A DNA stretch of 24,955 nt from DATIRA01 sp964553405 (GCA_964553405.1 CAZKLS010000033.1:1-24955); one strand, 5' to 3'. Positions 8,824-16,920 are shown, numbered from the stretch's first letter. Translations and numbers: made by a program. The notes: generated from the letters alone by a model not told the origin.

Positions 8824-11655
8824 TCAGTCGTCAACCTCGGGGGCCAGGCGGATGCCTCGCTCGTCTCTGATCAGGCCCTCGAGGTCCAGCGTCGCCGACG
8901 ATGCGGCCGCGGCCTCACCCGGCCTAAGCAGCTGCTCTGCCGACGGGATCTTCGATTCCGCGTCCTGCTGCGCCGTTCCGCGCCGCGCCGCCGGGTCGCC
9001 CGCCGCACGACCCGAGTCGAACTTCGTGATCTGCTTCCACGATCGCGTCAGCGCGTCGGCGAACACGAGCACCAGGTCGCCCTGCCGGCCCATGCGCATC
9101 GCGGCCTCGATCGCTTCCTGTTCGTCCGGGATGATCGAGATCGAGTTCGCGGGCACGCCCTGGGCCGCGAGTTCCGCGGCCTGGATGCGCGGGACCTCGT
9201 CCTCGGCGCGACCGCGCAGGTTGTCGTCCCGGCGGCAGATGTAGTGATCGAAGCGGCCCGCCACCGCGCGGGCAATCGCGCGCAGGTCCTCGTCGCGCCG
9301 ATCGCCCGGCCCGGCCATCACCACGATCCGGCGGCCCGTCACGTCGAGACGCTGCGCCAGGTCGGCCATCACCGCGACCGCATGCGCGTTGTGCCCGTAG
9401 TCGAACAGCACCTTGAACGGATGCTCGTTGAACACGTTCATGCGCCCGGGCGCCTGGAAGAACGTCGCATCGAAGGTGCGCAGGCCCTGGCGGATCGCGT
9501 CGAGCTTCATGCCGAGCGAAAATGCCATCGCCGCTGCAAACATCGCGTTCTGCACGTTGTGCAGCGCGCGACCTTCCAGCGTCGCCGGAATCAGGTGTGT
9601 CCACAGCAGCGGGATCTGGCTGCCGCGGTCGTACAGCGCGATCATCTGCCCGTTGACGCCCGCCTCGAGCGCGCAGGCGCGGCCACCGGCACGGATGTGC
9701 TCGCGCACCAGCGAGTGCTGCGGGTTCATCGTGACGTAACAGATGTTCTTCGCCTCGGTGTAGCCGGACATGCGCAGCACCAGCGGGTCGTCGGCATTGA
9801 GGACCGCGCAGTCGGTGGCGACCTCGACGACGATCCGCTTGACCTCGGCGAGCTGCTCGAGCGTATCGATCCCCTTGAGGCCCAGATGGTCGGCCTGCAC
9901 GTTCAGCACGGCGCCGACGTTGACCTCGTTGACGCCCATGCCGGCCCGCAGCAAGCCGCCACGCGCGGTCTCGAGCACCGCGACGTCGATCTGCGGATCG
10001 GCGAGCACCATCCGCGCCGACACGGGCCCGGTCATGTCGCCCTGCACCGTGCGCTGGCCGTCGATATAGACGCCGTCTGTGCTGGTCAGGCCCGGCGTGT
10101 AGCCGGCCATCTTGGCCAGGTGCGCGAGCATCCGCGCCGTGGTCGTCTTGCCGTTCGTGCCGGTGATCGCGGCAATCGGCACGCGCGAGGGAGCACCCGG
10201 TGGAAACAGCATGTCTATGACCGGCCCGGCGACGTCGCGCGGCGTACCCTCGCTGGGCGCGACGTGCATCCGGAACCCGGGCGCCGCATTGACCTCGCAG
10301 ATGCCCCCGCCGATCTTGCGGTAGCTCTCGGTGATGTCGCTGGTCAGGAAGTCCACGCCGCCGACGTCGAGGCCGATCGCGCGCACGGCACGCTCGGCCA
10401 TGTCGCGGTTGTCCGGGTGTATCACGTCCGTCACGTCGGTCGCGGTTCCGCCGGTCGAGAGGTTCGCCGTCGAGCGCAAGTACACGCGCTGGCCCGATTC
10501 CGGGACCGAATCCGGCGCGAGTCCGGCGCGCGCGAGCATCTTCAGCGCCTGCTCGTCGATCTCCAGGCGGGTAAGCACCTTCTCGTGCCCGACGCCGCGG
10601 CGCGGGTCCTGGTTCACGATCTCGGCCAGCTCGGCGACGGAGTGGACGCCGTCGCCGACGACGTGGCCCGGCGTGCGGCGGGTCGCCGCGACCAGCTCAC
10701 CGTTGACGACCAGCAGCCGGTGGTCGTCGCCCTCAAGGTAGCTCTCGACGATGACCGAGCGCGAGTGCTCGCGGGCAACGGCGAAACCCTGCGCAACCTC
10801 CTCCTCGGTCGTCAGCCGGATCGAGATGCCGCGTCCGTGGTTGCCGTTGTAGGGCTTCGTCACGACCGGGAACCCGATACGGCGCGCTGCGCGCTGCGCC
10901 TGTCCCTCGCTCTGCACGAGCTCCTGGCGGGGCACGGGCAGGCCGAGCGTGGCCAGGATCTTGTTGGTCTCCTCCTTGTCGCTGGCGAGTTCGACGGCGA
11001 TGTGCGGCGTGCGCCCGGTCACGGTCGCCTGGATCCGCTGCTGGTACCGGCCGTGTCCGAGCTGCACCAGCGACTGGTCGTTCAGGCGCAGCCAGGGAAT
11101 TCCCCGGGCCTCGGCGGCACGCACCAGCGAAGCCGTGGACGGCCCGAGCGCCCGTCGCTGCGCGAAGCGTATGAACTCGTCCCTGGCCTCGGGCCAGTTC
11201 CAGCCCTCCGGCACGCTGTCGGGCGGCCGCAGCGCATCCGGCAGCAGCGAGCAGAGCAGCCTGAGCCCGAGCTCACCCGCGGCGACTCCTTCGTCGCGCT
11301 GCGCGTACTCGTAGACGACCGTATAGACGCCGGGCCGGCCGGCGCTGCGCGTCTTGCCGAAGGTCACGTTCTCGCCGGCCACGTTCTGCAGCTCGATCGC
11401 CACGTGCTCGAGCACGTGGCCCAGCCAGGTGCCCTCGTCCTCCCGCATCCGGCGCAGGAAGCCGCCCGGCTCTCGGTATGAGCAGCCGTGCTCGGCCAGC
11501 CCCGGCAGCGCCTCGGACAACGCGTGCACGAAACCGTCGCCGAGACGTCCGGTCGGCCAGTCCTCCAGCGGTCCGAGGTCCAGCTCGAGGCGGATCACCG
11601 GGAAGTGTGCGTACAGGGACGGTCCGACATAGACCGAACGATCGAGTATCTGCAT
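8824..11655 (-). CDS. cphA: Cyanophycin synthetase
   Basis: 943 residues. CphA makes cyanophycin (a poly-Asp chain with Arg on each side carboxylate) in the cytoplasm using ATP. The N domain opens MQILDRSVYVGPSLYAHFP. The ATP-grasp domain that adds Asp spans about 225-480 (KEETNKIL, KPYNGNHGRGISI at 267-279, EVNAAPGFRMH at 454-464). The Mur-ligase domain that adds Arg has GTNGKTTT at 499-506, LETARGGLLRAG at 561-572, NVQADHLG at 585-592 and FDYGHN at 751-756. Both active sites look intact, so this is a CphA1-type enzyme rather than the one-site CphA2. It is somewhat long because of a low-complexity tail after about 880. The ATG follows GGAGAG by nine bases and lies 50 bases after the cyanophycinase stop. 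Confidence 0.96.
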   Translation of the reverse strand: MQILDRSVYVGPSLYAHFPVIRLELDLGPLEDWPTGRLGDGFVHALSEALPGLAEHGCSYREPGGFLRRMREDEGTWLGHVLEHVAIELQNVAGENVTFGKTRSAGRPGVYTVVYEYAQRDEGVAAGELGLRLLCSLLPDALRPPDSVPEGWNWPEARDEFIRFAQRRALGPSTASLVRAAEARGIPWLRLNDQSLVQLGHGRYQQRIQATVTGRTPHIAVELASDKEETNKILATLGLPVPRQELVQSEGQAQRAARRIGFPVVTKPYNGNHGRGISIRLTTEEEVAQGFAVAREHSRSVIVESYLEGDDHRLLVVNGELVAATRRTPGHVVGDGVHSVAELAEIVNQDPRRGVGHEKVLTRLEIDEQALKMLARAGLAPDSVPESGQRVYLRSTANLSTGGTATDVTDVIHPDNRDMAERAVRAIGLDVGGVDFLTSDITESYRKIGGGICEVNAAPGFRMHVAPSEGTPRDVAGPVIDMLFPPGAPSRVPIAAITGTNGKTTTARMLAHLAKMAGYTPGLTSTDGVYIDGQRTVQGDMTGPVSARMVLADPQIDVAVLETARGGLLRAGMGVNEVNVGAVLNVQADHLGLKGIDTLEQLAEVKRIVVEVATDCAVLNADDPLVLRMSGYTEAKNICYVTMNPQHSLVREHIRAGGRACALEAGVNGQMIALYDRGSQIPLLWTHLIPATLEGRALHNVQNAMFAAAMAFSLGMKLDAIRQGLRTFDATFFQAPGRMNVFNEHPFKVLFDYGHNAHAVAVMADLAQRLDVTGRRIVVMAGPGDRRDEDLRAIARAVAGRFDHYICRRDDNLRGRAEDEVPRIQAAELAAQGVPANSISIIPDEQEAIEAAMRMGRQGDLVLVFADALTRSWKQITKFDSGRAAGDPAARRGTAQQDAESKIPSAEQLLRPGEAAAASSATLDLEGLIRDERGIRLAPEVDD
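8825..8840 (-). promoter_or_regulatory. Probable CTG start overlapping the cphA stop codon, with upstream GAGG
   Basis: On the minus strand the sequence reads GAGG, seven bases, then CTGA, in which CTG is in frame with the downstream Mur-ligase gene and TGA is the cphA stop. No ATG, GTG or TTG exists in that frame between the preceding stop and the GTG at 8746. Initiating here would add 27 residues, including ADSRRLTGSNLFFAG, whose pattern matches the DRSVYVGPSLYAHFP opening of CphA. This would be translational coupling through a rare start codon. Inferred, not proven. Confidence 0.45.
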
Positions 11656-11705
11656 CGGGCGAGGCTCTCCGGTTCAGTTCGCCGCTGGACGTAATGCGCG
11701 AGCAG

Positions 11706-12548
11706 TCATTCCTTCGGCGGTACGAGCGCAGCGGCCGATGCCTGTCGAGTGTGCAGGTTGAACGTCGCGCCCGCCACCAGTACGTGCAGCTTCAGTCCCA
11801 GCATGCAGACAGGCTGGCCTTCGCTGACGCTGTCCATCGACGAGTAGCTGACGTCGGCCGCGTCCACCACGGTCACGCCGCCGCTGCCCTCGACCTCGAG
11901 CGTCTCGTCAGGCCCGATGAAGGCGGCGGTGTCCTCGTCGAGCCCGATGCCGATCGCGAACGGGTTGTAGGCCAGCGCGGTGAGCAGCCGGCCGAGCCGG
12001 TCGCGCTGGCGGAAATGCTGGTCGATGATGAAGCGGTTCGTGAGCCCCAGGCCCGGCGCGAGCCGCACGCTGCCCGAGATCACCGACGAACCCTCGTCGC
12101 CGAACGCGATCATGTGCTCGCTCAGGATGCTCGCGCCGGCGCTGGTGCCGCCGACCGTCACGCCGTTGGCGTTCTGCACGCGGATCAGCTTCGCGACCGG
12201 CGTGCCGCCGAGCAGCGTCGACAGGCGCAACTGGTTACCGCCGGTGAAGAATATGCCGCTCGCCTGCTCCAGCCGCTCGAGGCGGCCCGATTCGCGGCAG
12301 TCCCGCCGCGTGTCGAAATCCATCACCTCGACGCGTGCGGCGCCGAGCTCCGCGAATAGCCGCTGGTAGCGGGGTCCGGTCTCGTGCAGCCGGCTCGCCG
12401 TCGGGATGACGACGATGTCCGCCTCCGCTCCACCGGAAACGTCCAGGAATCGCTGCAGGATCCGTCGGTCGTTTTCCTTGTTCTCGGCGCCGCCGATCGG
12501 GATGATCCAGCCGCGGCTGCCGCCTTCGGGAACTCTGCTCGGGCACAT
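11706..12548 (-). CDS. cphB: Cyanophycinase, peptidase family S51
   Basis: 280 residues from the ATG at 12548. Cyanophycinase is an exo-acting serine peptidase that cuts cyanophycin into beta-Asp-Arg dipeptides. Visible family marks are WIIPIGGAENK at 14-24, VVIPTAS at 46-52, FFTGGNQLRL at 100-109 (Gln106 in the substrate pocket), the nucleophile elbow GGTSAGAS at 133-140 with Ser136, and DQHFRQRDR at 176-184 with the conserved His. The length is normal for the cytoplasmic form, and no signal peptide is present. Longer in-frame readings run into the upstream phosphatase gene and lack similarity, so this start is preferred although its ribosome site (AGGA, 11 bases away) is weak. It lies between the metallophosphatase and cphA, consistent with one operon for storage and release. 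Confidence 0.93.
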   Translation of the reverse strand: MCPSRVPEGGSRGWIIPIGGAENKENDRRILQRFLDVSGGAEADIVVIPTASRLHETGPRYQRLFAELGAARVEVMDFDTRRDCRESGRLERLEQASGIFFTGGNQLRLSTLLGGTPVAKLIRVQNANGVTVGGTSAGASILSEHMIAFGDEGSSVISGSVRLAPGLGLTNRFIIDQHFRQRDRLGRLLTALAYNPFAIGIGLDEDTAAFIGPDETLEVEGSGGVTVVDAADVSYSSMDSVSEGQPVCMLGLKLHVLVAGATFNLHTRQASAAALVPPKE

Positions 12549-12592
12549 CTTGCTTGCTGTCCTGCTGCCGGCTCGGTAAGACGGCCATTGTC

Positions 12593-13723
12593 TCAGTTCT
12601 GGAAGCCGACCGTCTCCCGGCGCTCGCCGTCGTCGAAGACGAGCTCCCGCTCCGGCCAGCGCAGCGCCGCCAGGCGTGTCTGGAACGGCGGCTCGCGCCC
12701 CTGCTGGCGCTCCACGTACCGCCCGCCGACCGAGTAGTCCACGCAGAATACGTTGCGCCGAGGCCCCATCCACTCGTAGGGGCCGTAGTCGCCCAGCGGG
12801 TAGTCCCAGTCGCCGGTCACGTCCTCGGGGCTCGCGCGGAGGTCGCGCCGCCAGTAATGACCGGTAATGACCGCCCGGGCATCGGTGTATTCGTTCCACC
12901 ACCGCGAGCGCTGCGTCATCCGCCACTGTCCGCCGGCCCAGGACGGATCCGAGGCCGGCGCCTCGAGCCCGGAGGTCAGCACCTTCACCGGGTTGCCGTT
13001 CTGGAGCATCGTCGCCTCCTCCGCGACCGCCGGCAGCATCGGCACCGTTGCATTCCGGATCCGCAGCTCGTGCCGGTAGCGGCCGAGCTCGCGCGCCGCG
13101 CGCCGCTCGATGCCCGTGTCGGTCAGCAGGCTCTTCGCAGCCAGGCGAAATTCCTCGTGAGCCTCGACGTAAGGGCGGTCATCGAGGCAGGACCCCAGCC
13201 TCGCGATCGCCGCATCGTCCCAGCAGGCATGCACGATGCGCAGATCCGCTCGCTCGAGCGCCAGCGGCAGGCGATCCAGGAACCCGACCCAGGCCCGTCG
13301 CCGCTCCGGTGTCGCGGCGCGCGAGTGCAGGAATTCGCCGCTCTGCAGCTCGTGGTTGCGGTCGAAGAACCAGCCGTTGCCGTGCTTCGGCGCACCGAGC
13401 AGCACGTTCAGCTCGTGGTTGCCGAGCACGCATTGCGCGAGTCCGAGCCGGACCCGGTCCATTACGAGGTCCAGCACGGCGGGGCTGTCAGGTCCACGGT
13501 CACACAGGTCCCCGACGAACACCGCGCGGCGGCCGTCGGGATGCGAGCCCGTGTTTGCGTAGCCCAGGTGTCCGAGCAGAGACAGCAGCGCGTCGATCTC
13601 ACCGTGGACGTCGCCGATGACGTCGACGGGACCATCGAGCAACGTCGCAACGGGGCGCCCCGCGGCCTCCAGGCTCACCTCGATCCCCGGCTTCGGCCCG
13701 CCGACGCTGCGGGGGCTCTGCAT
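12593..13723 (-). CDS. Calcineurin-type metallophosphatase (PP2A/ApaH-like)
   Basis: 376 residues from the ATG at 13723. All metal-binding boxes of the phosphoprotein-phosphatase/ApaH superfamily are present in order: GDVHG at 37-41, GDLCDRGPDS at 71-80, GNHE at 101-104, a HACWDD box near 170 and TGHYWRR in the C-terminal third. It should hydrolyse phosphoesters or diadenosine-type nucleotides with two metal ions. It is about 100 residues longer than ApaH, with an extra C-terminal portion rich in Trp/Tyr (GDWDYPLGDYGPYEWMGP), so the substrate may differ. The stop is 44 bases before the cphB start on the same strand. An upstream in-frame extension would overlap the divergent kinase gene and shows no similarity. 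It is probably the first gene of the cyanophycin transcription unit. Confidence 0.85.
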   Translation of the reverse strand: MQSPRSVGGPKPGIEVSLEAAGRPVATLLDGPVDVIGDVHGEIDALLSLLGHLGYANTGSHPDGRRAVFVGDLCDRGPDSPAVLDLVMDRVRLGLAQCVLGNHELNVLLGAPKHGNGWFFDRNHELQSGEFLHSRAATPERRRAWVGFLDRLPLALERADLRIVHACWDDAAIARLGSCLDDRPYVEAHEEFRLAAKSLLTDTGIERRAARELGRYRHELRIRNATVPMLPAVAEEATMLQNGNPVKVLTSGLEAPASDPSWAGGQWRMTQRSRWWNEYTDARAVITGHYWRRDLRASPEDVTGDWDYPLGDYGPYEWMGPRRNVFCVDYSVGGRYVERQQGREPPFQTRLAALRWPERELVFDDGERRETVGFQN

Positions 13724-13852
13724 TGCGGGCGCGGGCCTGCCACACAGGCGGGCTGCCCGGAGGCGTATGTGAGATATTCGCTGCTGACCGGCATGGTCCC
13801 GTCCGACGACTGGCCGGTCCATTGTCTCACCCCGCAACAGCGAAGCATACCG
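13724..13852. promoter_or_regulatory. Divergent intergenic region between metallophosphatase and ABC1-type kinase
   Basis: These 129 bases separate two outward-reading genes and so should hold promoters for both the cyanophycin operon (minus) and the kinase (plus). A TTGTCT at 13823 upstream of the kinase is the only -35-like element I see, with a poor GCATAC 17 bases later. No confident -10 or operator can be named. Confidence 0.4.
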
Positions 13853-15175
13853 ATGGCCGACAAGACGACCCGACGGCGGAGCGCCGTTCCAGCCACCCGT
13901 TTCGAGCGGCTGCTGCGATTCGGCATGCTGAGCGGCGAACTCGCGCTCACGACGGCGCTGGCGGGCGCACGCCAGCTCGCGGGGGGGCGGCGTCCCGACC
14001 TGCTCTCCTCCGTACTGACGCCGGCCAACGCGGACCTGCTCGCCCGTCGGCTCGCGACGCTGCGCGGCCCTGCGATGAAGGTCGGACAGATGCTGTCGCT
14101 GCAGGGCGACGACATCCTGCCGGCCGAGTTCCGCAACGCTCTGGACATGCTGCGCTCGCAGGCCTACGCCATGCCGGAGACACAGCTGAAGCGCGTGCTC
14201 GGTCGTGAATACGGCAAGGGCTGGGAGGACAGATTCAAGCAGTTCAGCCTCGAGCCGATCGCGGCGGCCTCGATCGGCCAGGTCCACCGCGTCGTCAAGG
14301 CGGGAGGCCGCGAGCTCGCGCTGAAGATCCAGTACCCGGGCGTGGCGAAGAGCGTGGACAGCGACGTGGACAACCTCGCGACGCTGCTGAAGGGGTTCAA
14401 TTTTCTGCCGGTGCCGCTCGACGTGCCGGCCATCGTCGCCGAGGCGAAGCGGCAGCTGCGACTTGAAACCGACTACGAGAACGAGGCGCGGAACCTGGAG
14501 CGGTACGGCCGGCTGGTCGCCGACATGCCCGGCGTGCGCGTCCCGAGGGTCGATCGCAGCCTCTCGACACGCCGGATCCTGGCGCTCGACTGGATGGAAG
14601 GCGAGCCGCTCGAGACGCTATCGAGCGAAGCCGTGCCGCAGGCGACGCGCAATGCCATCGGCCGGACGCTGCAGCTGCTGATGTTCCGCGAGCTGTTCGA
14701 CTTCCGGTTCATGCAGTCGGATCCGAACTTCGCGAACTATCTCTATCGTCCCGCGACGCATGAACTCGTGCTGCTGGACCTGGGCGCGGTCTCGGAGTTC
14801 TCCGCAGAGTTCGTGGACCGCTACCGCCGGATATGCCGGAGCCTGCTGCAGGGCGACGAGGGTGGAGTCCGCGATGCGGCCTTCGAGATCGGTTACGCGC
14901 ATCCTGGCGACCCCGAGGAACGCACCCGGGCGGCCGTCGAGATCATACGGCTCGTCTGCGAACCGCTCGTGCACCGGGGCCTTTACGACTTCGCCGGGTC
15001 GCGACTGGTCGCCAGGGCTCGCGACCTCGGGATGGCCGTGGCGTTCCGCGAAGGCCTGCGCTCGCCTCCGCCCGAGACGATCTTCCTGCATCGCAAGCTG
15101 GTCGGCACGTTCCTGATCTGCGCGCGGATGCAGGCGCGCGTGAACGTGCATGCGTTGATCGAGCGCTTCGTCTGA
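13853..15175 (+). CDS. ABC1/UbiB (COQ8-like) family atypical kinase
   Basis: 440 residues. The family-specific KxGQ element is KVGQ at 76-79 (MKVGQMLSLQGDD), the Ala-rich nucleotide loop is IAAASIGQVHR at 136-146, the ATP-binding Lys is in LALKIQYPGV (Lys158), the catalytic loop is QSDPNFANYLY at 288-298 and the metal-binding motif is LLDLGAV (Asp309). COQ8/UbiB proteins are needed for ubiquinone synthesis, but this protein lacks the pair of C-terminal membrane helices of E. coli UbiB and lies away from other ubi genes. It more closely resembles the mitochondrial COQ8-type AarF relatives. Its ATG is preceded by only a weak ribosome site. It is divergent from the cyanophycin block. Confidence 0.9.
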   Translation: MADKTTRRRSAVPATRFERLLRFGMLSGELALTTALAGARQLAGGRRPDLLSSVLTPANADLLARRLATLRGPAMKVGQMLSLQGDDILPAEFRNALDMLRSQAYAMPETQLKRVLGREYGKGWEDRFKQFSLEPIAAASIGQVHRVVKAGGRELALKIQYPGVAKSVDSDVDNLATLLKGFNFLPVPLDVPAIVAEAKRQLRLETDYENEARNLERYGRLVADMPGVRVPRVDRSLSTRRILALDWMEGEPLETLSSEAVPQATRNAIGRTLQLLMFRELFDFRFMQSDPNFANYLYRPATHELVLLDLGAVSEFSAEFVDRYRRICRSLLQGDEGGVRDAAFEIGYAHPGDPEERTRAAVEIIRLVCEPLVHRGLYDFAGSRLVARARDLGMAVAFREGLRSPPPETIFLHRKLVGTFLICARMQARVNVHALIERFV

Positions 15176-15216
15176 GCGACGCGGGCCGCTCCGCGAACCG
15201 GGCGGGGCCGGGTACG

Positions 15217-15246
15217 GTGTCACGCCGGCTGCACGGAGAGCATAAT
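15217..15246 (+). promoter_or_regulatory. Weak candidate sigma-70 promoter ahead of the class II aldolase-family gene
   Basis: GTGTCA at 15217-15222 and CATAAT at 15241-15246 are separated by 18 bases and lie 41 bases before the ATG. The -10 is a good match and the -35 is poor. It stands out in a very GC-rich 111-base gap but is not proof of a promoter. Confidence 0.22.
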
Positions 15247-15286
15247 CGTCGCATCGGAGTTCCAGGGAAACGACCGGGAGATCGCC

Positions 15287-16060
15287 ATGAAAGATCAGGC
15301 TGGGCCGGACGCAGCGGTTCGATCACAGGTCAGCGCCGCGGAATGGGAGCAGCGCGTCGCGCTCGCCGCCTGCTACCGGCTCGTCGCGATGTACGGCTGG
15401 GACGACCTGATCTTCACGCACATCTCGGCCCGGGTGCCGGGACCCGAGCATCACTTCCTGATCAATCCGTACGGGATGATGTTCGATGAGATCACCGCTT
15501 CGAGCCTGGTCAAGGTGGACCTGGAAGGTCGCAAGGTTCTCGCGAGTCCATTCGACATCAATCCGGCCGGCTTCACAATCCACAGCGCGATCCACGCGGC
15601 GCGGGACGATGCGCGCTGCGTGCTGCACGTGCACAGCGTGAACGGGGTGGCCGTGTCCGCGCAGAAGGACGGCGTGCTGCCGATCTCGCAGCAGTCGATT
15701 TTCGTGCTCGCCTCGCTCGGGTACCACGATTACGAGGGCGTCGCGCTCAACGCGGAGGAGAAGCCCCGCCTGGTGCGGGACCTGGGACAGAACAGCTTCC
15801 TGATGCTGCGCAACCACGGCCTGCTGACCGTGGCCGAGAGCGTGCCGGAGGCTTTCCTGCTGATGTACGTGTTCGAGGCGACCTGCATGATCCAGGTCAG
15901 GGCACAGGCGGGCGGCACCGAACTGCTGCGGGTGGACCCCCGGATACTGGCCGGCGCCAAGGCCATGGCGAACGAGGCCACGCGCTCGATGGGCGGCAAC
16001 CTGGCCTGGCCCGGCCTGCTGCGCAAGCTCGATCGCCGCAACCCGGGATACCGGGACTGA
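15287..16060 (+). CDS. Class II aldolase/adducin family protein
   Basis: 257 residues, the normal size for this zinc-dependent fold. YGWDDLIFTHISARVPG at 36-52 is the family opening block, and INPYGMMFDEITASSLVKVD at 59-78 the phosphate-loop region. Histidines at 99 and 103 (HSAIH), 114 and 116 (HVHS), and 177 (LRNHG) include the metal ligands. Members cleave or isomerise small hydroxy-carbonyl compounds (fuculose-phosphate aldolase, ribulose-phosphate epimerase), but a large group like this one has no established substrate; a link to a sugar pathway is not supported by neighbours. The ATG is preceded by GGGAGA at a good distance. The LOG-family gene follows after 41 bases. Confidence 0.9.
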   Translation: MKDQAGPDAAVRSQVSAAEWEQRVALAACYRLVAMYGWDDLIFTHISARVPGPEHHFLINPYGMMFDEITASSLVKVDLEGRKVLASPFDINPAGFTIHSAIHAARDDARCVLHVHSVNGVAVSAQKDGVLPISQQSIFVLASLGYHDYEGVALNAEEKPRLVRDLGQNSFLMLRNHGLLTVAESVPEAFLLMYVFEATCMIQVRAQAGGTELLRVDPRILAGAKAMANEATRSMGGNLAWPGLLRKLDRRNPGYRD

Positions 16061-16101
16061 CGGCGGGACGATCCCCGGATGGCACCCGACACGGCCCGCC
16101 C

Positions 16102-16827
16102 GTGACCGACCGGCCCGGCGACGCGAACCAGCGGGATCCGCTGCTCGAGACCGTGGAAGGGGCGGAGAAGCTGTTCCTTGCCGGGCGGCGCAATCGCGAG
16201 GCCGACCTCGAGAGCGCGGTGCGGTTCTTCCTCGAGTTCCTGCGCGGCTTCGAGAGCTTCGACTTCGCACGGCCCTGCGTGACCGTGTTCGGATCGGCAC
16301 GCTTCCCCGAGACGCATCGTTACTACGCGATCGCCCGGGACCTCGGCCGGGAACTCGCCGAGTCCGGCTTCGCGGTTATGACTGGCGGCGGACCCGGCAT
16401 CATGGAAGCGGTCAACCGGGGCGCCCGGGAGGCCGGCGGCCTGAGCCTCGGCTGCAACATCCAGCTGCCCAGGGAGCAGAAGCCCAATCCTTACCTGGAC
16501 AAGTTCATCCAGTTCGAGCATTTCTTCGTTCGCAAGGTGTTCCTGGTCAAGTACTCGAGCGCCTTCGTCGTGATGCCAGGCGGCTTCGGCACGCTCGACG
16601 AGGCCTTCGAGCTGGTCACGCTGATGCAGAACGGCAAGATCGAGCGTTTCCCGCTGATCGCGCTGGGCGGGGAATTCTGGGACCAGCTGGTCGCGTTCGC
16701 GCGGGAGTCGATGCTGGAGCAGGGCACGATCGATCCAGAGGACCTGGCGTTGATCCAGCGGGTGGATACCGCCGCCGACGCGGTCCGGGTCATCAGGGAA
16801 GCGGTCGCCAACCCCCCGGCCCGCTGA
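16102..16827 (+). CDS. LOG-family protein (TIGR00730-type nucleotide phosphoribohydrolase)
   Basis: 241 residues from a GTG; an upstream ATG at 16079 runs directly into a stop, so GTG is the best choice although the ribosome site is weak. The Rossmann-like fold shows VTVFGSARFPE at 60-70, MTGGGPGIMEAVNRGA at 93-108, RKVFLVKYS at 144-152 and the defining MPGGFGTLDEAFE at 158-170. Proteins with PGGxGT..E were once called lysine decarboxylases but the characterised ones release a base from nucleoside 5'-monophosphates (as in cytokinin activation). In a bacterium a role in nucleotide salvage is the cautious reading. It lies between the class II aldolase gene and ppk, all on the plus strand, though the 127-base gap before ppk suggests a separate promoter there. 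Confidence 0.9.
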   Translation: MTDRPGDANQRDPLLETVEGAEKLFLAGRRNREADLESAVRFFLEFLRGFESFDFARPCVTVFGSARFPETHRYYAIARDLGRELAESGFAVMTGGGPGIMEAVNRGAREAGGLSLGCNIQLPREQKPNPYLDKFIQFEHFFVRKVFLVKYSSAFVVMPGGFGTLDEAFELVTLMQNGKIERFPLIALGGEFWDQLVAFARESMLEQGTIDPEDLALIQRVDTAADAVRVIREAVANPPAR

Positions 16828-16872
16828 CCGCAGCTGGCCCGGGGCCGCCGCATCCGAGCCGGGCGCTTGTCA

Positions 16873-16920
16873 AATCTTCCTAACACCGGCAGGCTTTTCC
16901 GAATTCCCGTAACAGCGGCA
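16873..16920 (+). repeat. Imperfect direct repeat pair upstream of ppk
   Basis: Two 19-base copies begin at 16873 and 16902, 29 bases apart. They share AAT at the left and TAACA-x-CGGCA at the right (14 of 19 positions match). They fall in the 127-base gap before ppk, which is also less GC-rich than its surroundings. Regularly spaced copies could be a regulator-binding site. I could not fit them to the PhoB box, whose TGTCA core appears only once (16868-16872). Confidence 0.3.

Noticed and set aside
8638..11481. A long open frame on the plus strand, antisense to cphA
   Set aside because: It is a mirror of the GC-rich codon use of cphA, with Arg/His/Val-rich translation and no recognisable domain, while the minus strand encodes an unmistakable CphA.
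12549..12926. Upstream extension of cyanophycinase
   Set aside because: It overlaps the metallophosphatase 3' end and translates to Arg/Gly/Ala-rich sequence unlike the family.
12585..13829. An 11-base direct repeat CCATTGTCTCA at 12585 and 13819 bracketing the metallophosphatase gene
   Set aside because: Chance 11-base matches are expected in a window this size. There is no transposase or terminal inverted repeat, and one copy overlaps the gene's stop codon.
12554..13852. Plus-strand extension of the ABC1-type kinase reading upstream for more than 400 codons
   Set aside because: The extra residues are low-complexity and antisense to the metallophosphatase. The family N-terminus begins near the ATG at 13853.
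16868..16890. Possible PhoB box upstream of ppk
   Set aside because: Only one half-site core (TTGTCA) matches; the position 11 bases later does not fit the second repeat.
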